Assembly (NCBI GenBank): GCA_021811745.1
Contig: JAJZNH010000392.1
Coordinates: forward strand, 1-7,496
Reading direction: 5' to 3'
DNA length: 7,496 bases
From: Acidobacteriota bacterium
GTDB lineage: Bacteria > Acidobacteriota > Terriglobia > Terriglobales > Acidobacteriaceae
Position numbers and translations under genes: made by a program
In this document: positions 1 to 5,972 of the stretch, piece after piece
Layout: each line of letters begins with the position of its first letter
How positions within the stretch are numbered: the stretch's first letter is position 1
The notes under the pieces: model-generated
The model's database searches: none
What the model was told of the DNA's origin: nothing
What the model saw: the letters and a program-made list of their open reading frames with translations, nothing else

Positions 1-24
1 CGGGAGCGGTTGTCCGCCGGGCTC

Positions 25-1170
25 TCAGCCGAGCGTTCCTCCCGAGCAGCTGACGCTGTTGCCGAAGTGGACGCAGTGGTATCCCGCCGAGACCCCGAGG
101 ACCGCGAAGTAGACGATGGTGAGGGCCAGGAGAACGGGCACGATGGCGCCAGCGGCGCCGGCCCAAAGAAATCCCAGAAAGGCCGCCACGCAAGGAAGGA
201 TGACGTGCCAGGTACGCTCCAGCGTGAGGTCGGAATGGCGCGCCCAGAGGATCATGCCCACAATGGCGACGACGCCGGGAATAGCGTTGAGCCAGCCGAC
301 CGTGAAGGACGAGTGGGCGAATTGCCTGAGGATAAGCGGCGACCAAAGCCCGATGGCGTAGAGCCCTGCCGAAGTGCCTGTGTAGACCAGCGAGAGCACG
401 AGCACGCGCGGATCGCGCAGCGAGGCCCAGGCAGCGCCTCCACCCCACGCACCGTGCGAGATCCCCGGTTCGGAGGGCTTGGCGGACTGGGGGTCTTCAG
501 CCTGCTCGGCGCGAAGGGCAGCCGTGAGCCAGGCGCACTCCTCGGGATGCAGCCAGGATGCCTGTTCGGGACGGTCGGCAAGCAGCTTGAGAACCAGGAG
601 GCCCAGCAGTACCGCGGGCAGGCCTTCAAGGATGAACAGCCACTGCCAGTTGGCAAGGCCCGCAAAGACGGGCAGTTCCATGATGGCGCCGGAGATGGGC
701 GAGCCGGCCGCGGTGGACAAGGGCGCTGCGGCCATGAAGGCGGAGACGGCCCAAGCCCTGTAGCGGGCCGGAAACCAAAGCGTGAGGTAAAGAACGATGC
801 CGGGAAAGAAACCGCCCTCAGCCGCGCCCAGCAGAAAGCGCAACACGCAAAAGCTGACCGGGCCGACGGCAAAGGCGCAGGCTGCGGCAACGATTCCCCA
901 GAGGACCATGACCCAGGCGATCCAACGGCGCGCGCCGACGCGGTAGAGAGCAAGGTTGGAGGGAACCTGAAAGAGCAGATAGCCGGCAAAGAAGATGCCG
1001 CCGCCGAAGCCGAAGACCGCGGGCGTGAGGCCGATGGCCTTGTTCATGGTGAAGGCGGCAAAGCCGGCGTTAACGCGGTCAAGAAAGCTGACGAAGTAGA
1101 GCAGCATCACGAAGGGAAGGATGCGCCGATTGAGCTTGCGGATAATGCGGGCTTCAAGGTCCGGAGACAT
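25..1170 (-). CDS. MFS transporter, ACS (anion:cation symporter) family, tartrate/dicarboxylate-type; C-terminus apparently truncated
   Basis: This is an inner-membrane secondary transporter, probably importing an organic anion such as tartrate or D-malate with protons. Residues 1-363 match the ACS branch of the major facilitator superfamily: a basic N-terminus, an LDRVNAGFA motif at 30-38 after TM1, RFLLGAAEGGFFPG at 111-124 in TM4, and a WQWLFILEGLPAVLLG stretch at 175-190 entering TM6. Ten helices are visible (about 16-36, 52-74, 83-104, 105-130, 142-165, 174-197, 254-276, 288-310, 318-338, 342-363), with a long cytoplasmic loop at 198-252. The family normally has 12 helices and about 430-450 residues. 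Here the frame ends at 381 with an unrelated tail after GVSAG, so helices 11-12 are missing. A frameshift, sequence error or real truncation is likely. The ATG is 11 bases after the dehydrogenase stop and has no clear SD, which suggests translational coupling. The substrate is inferred from the neighbouring enzyme. Family is firm; substrate is tentative. Confidence 0.85.
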   Translation of the reverse strand: MSPDLEARIIRKLNRRILPFVMLLYFVSFLDRVNAGFAAFTMNKAIGLTPAVFGFGGGIFFAGYLLFQVPSNLALYRVGARRWIAWVMVLWGIVAAACAFAVGPVSFCVLRFLLGAAEGGFFPGIVLYLTLWFPARYRAWAVSAFMAAAPLSTAAGSPISGAIMELPVFAGLANWQWLFILEGLPAVLLGLLVLKLLADRPEQASWLHPEECAWLTAALRAEQAEDPQSAKPSEPGISHGAWGGGAAWASLRDPRVLVLSLVYTGTSAGLYAIGLWSPLILRQFAHSSFTVGWLNAIPGVVAIVGMILWARHSDLTLERTWHVILPCVAAFLGFLWAGAAGAIVPVLLALTIVYFAVLGVSAGYHCVHFGNSVSCSGGTLG

Positions 1171-1181
1171 GGGCGGCAGGC

Positions 1182-2276
1182 TCAGGCGGTGGCTGAAACG
1201 CTGTTGGCCGTGGCCGCAACGCGGGCGCAGACAGCTTCAGTCACTTGCGCGGTGGCCGCCGAGCCGCCGAGGTCGCGCGTGTGCAGCGCGGGATTGGCCG
1301 TGACGTGTTCGATGGCTCGCATCAACCGGTGCGCGGCCCCGGCTTCGCCCAGGTGATCGAGCATCATCGCAGCCGACCAGAAGGTACCCAGCGGATTGGC
1401 GACGCCCTTGCCCATAATGTCGAAGGCTGACCCGTGGATGGGCTCGAACATGGAGGGGTTGACGCGCTCGGGATTGATGTTGGCCGTGGGACCGATGCCC
1501 AGGCTGCCGGCCAGCGCCGCGGCCAGATCGCTGAGAATGTCGGCGTGGAGATTCGTGGCCACGATGGTGTCGAGCGAAGCGGGGCGGTTGATCATGCGCG
1601 CCGTCATGGCGTCCACCAGCTCCTTGTCCCAGCGCACATCGGGGAATTCTTGAGCCACCTCCGCCGCAACCTCATCCCACATGACCATGGCGTGGCGCTG
1701 GGCGTTGCTCTTGGTGACCACCGTGAGCTGCTTGCGGGGCCTGGATTGCGCGAGGCGAAAGGCGTAGCGCTGGATGCGCTGGACACCGGCGCGCGTCATG
1801 AGGGACAGATCGGTAGCCACTTCGATGGGAAGGCCCTGGTGGACGCGGCCGCCGGCGCCGGAGTACTCGCCCTCCGTGTTTTCGCGCACGATTACCCAAT
1901 CGAGGTCCAGCGGGCCACAGCGCTTCAGCGGCGCATCGATGCCGGGCAGGATGCGCGCGGGACGGACGTTGGCATACTGATCCAGGCCCTGGCAGATCTT
2001 GAGGCGCAGGCCCCATAGGGTGATGTGGTCGGGAATGTGCGGGTCGCCGGCGGAGCCGAAGAGGATGGCGTCCGTGGCACGCAGAGTTTCCAGGCCGTCA
2101 GGCGGCATCATCGCGCCGTACGCACGGTAATAGTCCCCGCCCCAGTCAAAGGTTTCGAAGTCAAACTCGAAATCGGTCTGTGGGCCGGCCAGGGCTTCGA
2201 GAACCTGGCGGCCGGCAGGAATGACTTCCTTGCCGATGCCATCACCGGGCACCAGGGCAATACGATAGGTCTTCAT
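1182..2276 (-). CDS. ttuC: Tartrate dehydrogenase / D-malate dehydrogenase (decarboxylating), isocitrate/isopropylmalate dehydrogenase superfamily
   Basis: This 364-residue cytoplasmic enzyme is expected to oxidise tartrate and/or oxidatively decarboxylate D-malate with NAD+ and a divalent metal. It belongs to the beta-decarboxylating dehydrogenases. Visible features: the N-terminal VPGDGIGKEV at 9-18; the substrate-binding ANVRPAR at 102-108 with R131; RENTEGEYSG at 131-140 with catalytic Tyr138; VTKSNAQRHAMVMWDEV at 187-203 with catalytic Lys189; metal-binding Asp222, Asp246 and Asp250; and the coenzyme-binding FEPIHGSAFDIMGKGVANPLGTFWSAAMMLDHLGE split over 277-311. The KICQGLDQYANVRP and NAQRHAMVMWDEV wording is typical of the TtuC/DmlA subgroup rather than LeuB. 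Full length for the family. The ATG has a good SD seven bases upstream. It is the first gene of a two-gene unit with the ACS transporter. TtuC and DmlA cannot be separated by sequence reading alone, so the symbol is provisional. Confidence 0.9.
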   Translation of the reverse strand: MKTYRIALVPGDGIGKEVIPAGRQVLEALAGPQTDFEFDFETFDWGGDYYRAYGAMMPPDGLETLRATDAILFGSAGDPHIPDHITLWGLRLKICQGLDQYANVRPARILPGIDAPLKRCGPLDLDWVIVRENTEGEYSGAGGRVHQGLPIEVATDLSLMTRAGVQRIQRYAFRLAQSRPRKQLTVVTKSNAQRHAMVMWDEVAAEVAQEFPDVRWDKELVDAMTARMINRPASLDTIVATNLHADILSDLAAALAGSLGIGPTANINPERVNPSMFEPIHGSAFDIMGKGVANPLGTFWSAAMMLDHLGEAGAAHRLMRAIEHVTANPALHTRDLGGSAATAQVTEAVCARVAATANSVSATA

Positions 2277-2283
2277 GACGTGG

Positions 2284-2289
2284 ACCTCA
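2284..2289 (-). promoter_or_regulatory. Ribosome binding site of the dehydrogenase gene
   Basis: On the minus strand the sequence reads TGAGGT, seven bases before the ATG ending at 2276. It supports that ATG as the start, consistent with the protein beginning directly at the first beta-strand of the family (MKTYRIALVPGDGIG). Confidence 0.7.
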
Positions 2290-2301
2290 CCGAACAGGGC
2301 T

Positions 2302-2307
2302 ATTCTA
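2302..2307 (-). promoter_or_regulatory. Candidate -10 box for the dehydrogenase-transporter unit
   Basis: The minus strand reads TAGAAT, five of six matches to TATAAT, 25 bases upstream of the dehydrogenase ATG. Transcription would give a leader of roughly 20 bases that still contains the SD. No good -35 hexamer lies 16-18 bases upstream, so the site would need an activator or is a chance match. Confidence 0.3.
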
Positions 2308-2363
2308 CCCGCTTGAGGCAGAGGATCTGCTGGAGGCAGGCTGACCGCACCCGGCTCCTGGCG

Positions 2364-2377
2364 GTGTCGATCAACAC
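2364..2377. promoter_or_regulatory. Near-palindrome, possible operator of the tartrate/D-malate unit
   Basis: The sequence GTGTCGATCAACAC is symmetric in 12 of 14 positions (GTGT-n-GATC-n-ACAC). Its centre lies about 65 bases upstream of the candidate -10 box of the dehydrogenase unit, a usual distance for an activator site. Tartrate and D-malate operons in other bacteria are often controlled by LysR-type regulators, but no regulator gene is in the window. Symmetry alone is weak evidence. Confidence 0.25.
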
Positions 2378-2538
2378 ACGCGTGAGGTGCCGAAGGATAA
2401 GCCCCCCGATCAGGCGCGCGAGTGGCTTCTACTCGTTTGGCCGCCGAGAAGCTTTGCCTTCATGAAGGTGGCGTCAGCGCGAAGCCTCAACTTCATAGCG
2501 GCGTGAGACGCGGCAGGCGCCCCTTTCATGGAACAGGC

Positions 2539-2562
2539 AGCGGACGGCTCCGTCACGCCGCT
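2539..2562 (-). terminator. GC-rich hairpin, possible terminator after the cNMP-fold gene
   Basis: AGCGG at 2539-2543 pairs with CCGCT at 2558-2562, and ACGG at 2544-2547 with CCGT at 2550-2553, leaving a four-base bulge and a very small loop. It lies 29-52 bases past the stop of the minus-strand gene ending at 2591. No T-tract follows on that strand, so an intrinsic terminator is only a possibility. Confidence 0.25.
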
Positions 2563-2590
2563 TGCATGGCCGCAAATTGATTCGACACCG

Positions 2591-3058
2591 CTATTGCGGC
2601 TCTAAGGGAATGCTCATCACCACGGCCTGGAGCTTCTGCATAGTCTCGATGTAGCGCTTGAAGTAGAGATCCGAGATGCGCCTTTGAAGGGCGTATCCCA
2701 TGCGGCAGTCCTTATCCAGCAGACTGCGCAGCATCGCGGCATCGATCTTGAGGATTTTGGAATCGATCCTGCACCGCGCCGTCAGCATGTACTTGCCGGG
2801 CTCCAAGCTCGCGCTGGCGCCAAAAATGGCGTCGTGCCCCAGGGATTCGATCAGAATGCCAAAGCCCTTTCTGCCCGGCAACTGAAGGTCCACTTGGCCT
2901 CGGAGTACAACGTAAAGGTGCCTCGCCTCTTCTCCCTGGCTGTAGACAAGGTCGCCCGCCCGGCAATCCAGAATCTCCGAGACATCGTGAATGGAGTTGA
3001 TTTGCTCCGGGCGGAGATAGCTAAACACATCCTGCCCCAACAATTGAAACGTGGCCAT
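2591..3058 (-). CDS. Stand-alone cyclic-nucleotide-binding-fold (CRP-like N-domain) protein
   Basis: This is a 155-residue soluble protein made almost only of a cNMP-binding beta-roll. Residues 33-60 (RAGDLVYSQGEEARHLYVVLRGQVDLQL) are the typical first half of the roll. Residues 79-108 carry FGASASLEPGKYMLTARC and ILKIDAAML, the region of the phosphate-binding cassette and last strand. A C-terminal helix follows at about 109-147. CRP-type proteins have a Glu after FG and an Arg before the (S/T)A; here these positions are Ala and Met/Leu, so canonical cAMP binding is doubtful. There is no helix-turn-helix and no enzyme or channel domain, so it may act as a protein-interaction sensor module. 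The open frame extends 50 codons upstream, but the ATG at 3058 has a strong GGAGGA seven bases before it and starts at the family's usual N-terminus. GC looks lower than in the neighbours. Fold is confident; function is unknown. Confidence 0.85.
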   Translation of the reverse strand: MATFQLLGQDVFSYLRPEQINSIHDVSEILDCRAGDLVYSQGEEARHLYVVLRGQVDLQLPGRKGFGILIESLGHDAIFGASASLEPGKYMLTARCRIDSKILKIDAAMLRSLLDKDCRMGYALQRRISDLYFKRYIETMQKLQAVVMSIPLEPQ

Positions 3059-3065
3059 AGCCGCT

Positions 3066-3071
3066 TCCTCC
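3066..3071 (-). promoter_or_regulatory. Ribosome binding site deciding the start of the cNMP-fold gene
   Basis: The minus strand reads GGAGGA seven bases before the ATG at 3056-3058. This favours the 155-residue product over a 205-residue reading that would begin further upstream without a comparable site and with a low-complexity, arginine-rich lead. Confidence 0.8.
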
Positions 3072-3097
3072 TTCACTGCTGGGATTTCTAAGTATGC

Positions 3098-3103
3098 ATC
3101 ATA
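3098..3103 (-). promoter_or_regulatory. Candidate -10 box for the cNMP-fold gene
   Basis: The minus strand reads TATGAT, five of six matches to TATAAT, 39 bases upstream of the ATG. It overlaps a short inverted repeat (GTATGATGCATAC, 3092-3105 region) that could bind a regulator. No clear -35 hexamer is seen at 16-18 bases. Confidence 0.3.
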
Positions 3104-3336
3104 CCCCCATTTGAGAGTGCAGGCTTTAACTCTGCCACCGTCCGGAAGGCGCTGGGCGGCCCATCGGCAACTGGTCCGGGAGGCGGAGGCGCGGATGGGC
3201 TGGAACACGAACGGGCGACGCGTTCGGAATCGGAATTGAGGTGGGCGTGAACCTTTTGCCGCTCTGCCGCGTAGTACCTTTGCAGCGCCTTAGTGGATGC
3301 AAGCGCGGGGTGACTTCACCGGGAAACTGATTTGCT

Positions 3337-3342
3337 GAGGAG
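3337..3342 (+). promoter_or_regulatory. Ribosome binding site deciding the start of the ADOP permease
   Basis: GAGGAG stands seven bases before the ATG at 3350. An in-frame TTG at 3332 would place this purine tract inside the coding region, so ATG 3350 is the better start. Confidence 0.75.
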
Positions 3343-3349
3343 AAGCAGG

Positions 3350-5836
3350 ATGGCGTTCGCAAACAACGCTTTTGGGGCATCGCTGGCGCAGGCGCTGCGC
3401 AGGCTGGCCAAAGCTCCGCTTTTCACCACGATTACTTTGCTCACGCTGGCTATCGCCATCGGAGCCAATACCGCGATCTTCAGCGTGGTGGACGGCATTC
3501 TGCTGAAGCCGCTTCCCTATCCTCAGTCGGATCGGTTGATCGGCCTTTGGGAGACCGCGCCGGGAGTGAATCTGCCCGACCTGAACATGGCCGAGTTTCT
3601 GTACTTCACCTTTCGGGAGCAGAACCACACCTTTGTGGATGTGGGTGCGTACAACGGCGACGGGCTGAGCGTGACTGGCACGGGGCTGCCCGAGCACGTC
3701 CATGGAATGGACGTGACCGATGGCACTCTGCCGCTGCTGGGAGCCAAGCCCCTGCTGGGGCGGCTGTTCACCCGCCACGACGACTCGCACGGCGCGGCGA
3801 AGACCGTGGTGCTCTCGTATGGATACTGGCAGCGGCGCTACGGCGGGAGCCGCTCGGTGGTGGGCCAGAACATCACTATCAACGGCACGCCGCGGGAGAT
3901 CATCGGCGTCCTGCCGCGCGAATTTCAGTTTCTCGACGACCGCAGAGCGGACCTCTTTTTGCCCTACCAGTGGGACCGCAGCAAAGTGGAACTCGGCGAC
4001 TTCAATTTCGAGGCGCTGGCCCGGCTGAAGCCGGGAGTGACGATGAAAGAGGCAAGCGCCGATGTGGCGCGTATGATTCCCATCGCCATCCGCAGCTTTC
4101 CGCCGCCGCAGGGGTTCAGCAAGGAGACTTTTGTAAAGGCGCAAATCCAGCCGGCCCTGCGCACACTCAAGAAGGTTGAGATCGGCGACGTGGGGAACGC
4201 GCTTTGGGTGCTGATGGGTTCGATCCTGGTGGTGCTGCTGGTGGCCTGCGCCAACGTGGCCAACCTGCTGATGGTGCGGGCGGAGGGGCGGAGGCAGGAG
4301 TTGGCGATTCGCTCCGCGTTGGGCGCCAGCCGCGCCAACATCGCGCTCGAGCTGCTGCTGGAATGCATGGTGCTCAGCCTGGCCGGGGGGCTGGCGGGGC
4401 TGGGGCTGGCCTACGGCGCGCTGCGGGCGCTGGTGGCCATTGCGCCCACGGGGCTGCCGCGCCTGCACGAGATCGGCATCGATGCGCCCGTGCTGCTGTT
4501 TACTCTGGGGCTGGTTCTGTTTGTGAGCCTGATGGTGGGCATCTTTCCCGTGCTGAAGTACTCCGGGGTGCGGGCGCACACGGGGCTGCGCGAAGGCCGC
4601 ACGCTGAGCCAGAGCCGCGAGCGGCATCGCGCGCGGAAAGTGCTGGTGGTCGTGCAGGTGGCGCTGGCGTTGGTGCTCACCATCTGCTCGGGGCTGATGA
4701 TCCGGACCTTTCACGCGCTGGTGCGCGTCGATCCCGGCTTCTCCAACCCGGCCGCGCTGGAGACGTTCAGCATCTTCATTCCTACAACGCAGGTTCCGGA
4801 GACGGATAACAAGCGCGTGGTGCTCATGGAGCAGCAGATGGACGAAAAGCTGGCAGCCATTCCCGGCGTAAGCTCGGTGGGCATGACGACGACGGTTCCC
4901 ATGAACGGCAATTACAGCTTTAACCCGGTGTACGCGGAAAACCATACCTACCGCGAGGGCGAGCTTCCGCCGCTGCGGCGCTTCAGCTTTGTCTCGCCCG
5001 GATTTTTCGCCGCCCTGGGCACGCCGATGATAGCGGGACGGGACTTCACGTGGACTGAGGAGTTCGACAAGCGGCCGGTGGCTATCGTGAGCCAGAATTT
5101 CGCCCGAGAGTACTGGGGCAGCGCGGCCACTGCGCTGGGCCAACGCATTCGCCGAACGCCTAACGATGAGTGGTACGAGATCGTAGGCGTGGCGGGCAAC
5201 ATCTACGACGACGGGGTGGACAAGCCGGCACCCACCGCCGTGTACTGGCCGCTCTTTCAAAACGGCGCCTACGGGATCAAGGAGTTTGTTCAGCGCTACG
5301 TGAATTTTGTAGTGCGCTCGCCGATGGCCGGCAGGTCGGCCTTTCTCAAGGAGGTGCAACGAGCCGTGTGGTCAGTGGACCCGGAGCTGCCGCTAGCGAT
5401 GCCGACCACGCTGGGCGTGCTGTATACGAAGTCGATGGCGCGCACGTCGTTCACGCTGGTGCTGCTGAGCGTGGCGGGAGGGATGGCGCTGCTGCTGGGC
5501 ATCATCGGCATCTACGGCGTGATTTCCTATGCCGTGTCGCAGCGCACGCACGAGATCGGGATTCGCATGGCGCTGGGGGCGCAACGAGAGGACCTGACAG
5601 CGCTGTTTGTGCGCCAAGGCCTGACGCTTGCGTGCGTGGGCGTGGCGTGCGGTCTGGTGATCGCGGCGATCACCTTGCGGCTGATGGCGTCGCTGCTGTT
5701 CGGGGTGAAGCCGGTCGATGCGTTCACCTACGGCCTGGCTAGCGTGGGCACAGCCGCCATTGCCTGGCTTGCCTGTTACCTTCCGGCGCGCCGGGCCGCA
5801 GGAGTGAACCCGGTGGATGCGCTGAGGGCGGAATAG
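3350..5836 (+). CDS. ADOP-type ABC transporter permease (MacB/FtsX-like, duplicated, no ATPase)
   Basis: This is an 828-residue inner-membrane protein with the duplicated layout of the acidobacterial orphan permease family. Order: TM1 (about 24-48) with the hallmark [21 protein letters not shown] at 38-58; a first MacB-like periplasmic domain (about 50-270); a first FtsX module with helices near 283-308, 335-363 and 380-402 and the coupling motif [12 protein letters not shown] at 317-328; TM5 (430-452); a second periplasmic domain (about 455-690); and a second FtsX module (helices near 700-725, 753-780, 794-812) with [15 protein letters not shown] at 734-748, ending in [17 protein letters not shown]. 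Both coupling motifs are intact, which suggests it still docks an ATPase. However, no nucleotide-binding domain or gene is present, as usual for the family. By analogy with MacB it may transmit force to the periplasm for export or envelope stress, but the substrate is unknown. Length and both ends match the family, so it appears intact. Confidence 0.92.
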   Translation: MAFANNAFGASLAQALRRLAKAPLFTTITLLTLAIAIGANTAIFSVVDGILLKPLPYPQSDRLIGLWETAPGVNLPDLNMAEFLYFTFREQNHTFVDVGAYNGDGLSVTGTGLPEHVHGMDVTDGTLPLLGAKPLLGRLFTRHDDSHGAAKTVVLSYGYWQRRYGGSRSVVGQNITINGTPREIIGVLPREFQFLDDRRADLFLPYQWDRSKVELGDFNFEALARLKPGVTMKEASADVARMIPIAIRSFPPPQGFSKETFVKAQIQPALRTLKKVEIGDVGNALWVLMGSILVVLLVACANVANLLMVRAEGRRQELAIRSALGASRANIALELLLECMVLSLAGGLAGLGLAYGALRALVAIAPTGLPRLHEIGIDAPVLLFTLGLVLFVSLMVGIFPVLKYSGVRAHTGLREGRTLSQSRERHRARKVLVVVQVALALVLTICSGLMIRTFHALVRVDPGFSNPAALETFSIFIPTTQVPETDNKRVVLMEQQMDEKLAAIPGVSSVGMTTTVPMNGNYSFNPVYAENHTYREGELPPLRRFSFVSPGFFAALGTPMIAGRDFTWTEEFDKRPVAIVSQNFAREYWGSAATALGQRIRRTPNDEWYEIVGVAGNIYDDGVDKPAPTAVYWPLFQNGAYGIKEFVQRYVNFVVRSPMAGRSAFLKEVQRAVWSVDPELPLAMPTTLGVLYTKSMARTSFTLVLLSVAGGMALLLGIIGIYGVISYAVSQRTHEIGIRMALGAQREDLTALFVRQGLTLACVGVACGLVIAAITLRLMASLLFGVKPVDAFTYGLASVGTAAIAWLACYLPARRAAGVNPVDALRAE

Positions 5837-5878
5837 GCCAGAAAGTGCCGTCCCGCAATGGAGAACGACTGTCCACCT

Positions 5879-5894
5879 TGTGACCTAAGGCACA
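5879..5894. promoter_or_regulatory. CRP/FNR-like inverted repeat upstream of the phosphotransacylase gene
   Basis: TGTGA-N6-GCACA matches nine of the ten conserved positions of the classical CRP operator TGTGA-N6-TCACA. It lies in the 136-base gap between the permease stop and the transferase start, with its centre about 87 bases before the ATG. Whether an acidobacterial CRP/FNR-family protein uses this half-site is unknown. Confidence 0.35.
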
Positions 5895-5958
5895 CACGCA
5901 AAGCTCAGAGTGCTGGAGAATGATTCTGTAAGGCCCGCTGGCTCTTTGCCGCGTGCCC

Positions 5959-5963
5959 GGGAG
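5959..5963 (+). promoter_or_regulatory. Ribosome binding site of the phosphotransacylase gene
   Basis: GGGAG lies nine bases before the ATG at 5973. An in-frame GTG at 5910 would add 21 residues, but it has no SD, and the extra residues are basic and unlike the family's N-terminus. Confidence 0.6.
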
Positions 5964-5972
5964 AAGAAACGA

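Larger units (their letters stand above)
2277..2590. other. 314-base intergenic region between the dehydrogenase and cNMP-fold genes
   Basis: I see no credible gene here. Both flanking genes point left on the minus strand, so this stretch should hold the end of the cNMP-fold transcript and the promoter of the dehydrogenase unit. It contains a GC-rich hairpin (2539-2562), a 12-base palindrome (2457-2468), a near-palindrome (2364-2377) and a candidate -10 box (2302-2307). An open frame on the plus strand crossing its left part is antisense to the dehydrogenase and has no family resemblance. Confidence 0.6.
3059..3349. other. Divergent intergenic region between the cNMP-fold gene and the ADOP permease
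   Basis: About 290 bases with no credible gene. The two flanking genes are transcribed away from each other, so both promoters should lie here. Visible elements are the SD and candidate -10 of the left gene, the SD of the right gene, and the inverted repeat GGTGA-ct-TCACC at 3309-3320, 29 bases before the permease ATG. I could not identify a convincing promoter for the permease. Confidence 0.5.

Noticed and set aside
10..1356. A 448-codon open frame on the plus strand
   Set aside because: It is antisense to the transporter and dehydrogenase, and its product is low-complexity (rich in Gly, Ala, Arg, Asp and Glu) with no family motif. Long antisense frames are expected opposite high-GC genes.
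1182..2276. Annotation as 3-isopropylmalate dehydrogenase (leuB) or isocitrate dehydrogenase
   Set aside because: The NAQRHAMVMWDEV and GTFWSAAMMLDHLGE blocks and the QGLDQYANVRP context fit the tartrate/D-malate subgroup better, and the transporter partner agrees.
2025..2465. A plus-strand open frame filling part of the 2277-2590 gap
   Set aside because: It overlaps the start of the dehydrogenase on the opposite strand and shows no recognisable protein pattern.
2457..2468. Perfect 12-base palindrome CCTTCATGAAGG
   Set aside because: About two perfect 12-base palindromes are expected by chance in a window this long, and it is not placed near a recognisable promoter.
3290..5359. A 689-codon open frame on the minus strand opposite the permease
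   Set aside because: The product is rich in His, Arg and Gln without domains, while the plus strand encodes a full, motif-bearing ADOP permease.
3350..5836. Annotation as MacB macrolide export protein
   Set aside because: There is no Walker A/B nucleotide-binding domain, and the permease unit is duplicated, which is the ADOP layout rather than MacB.
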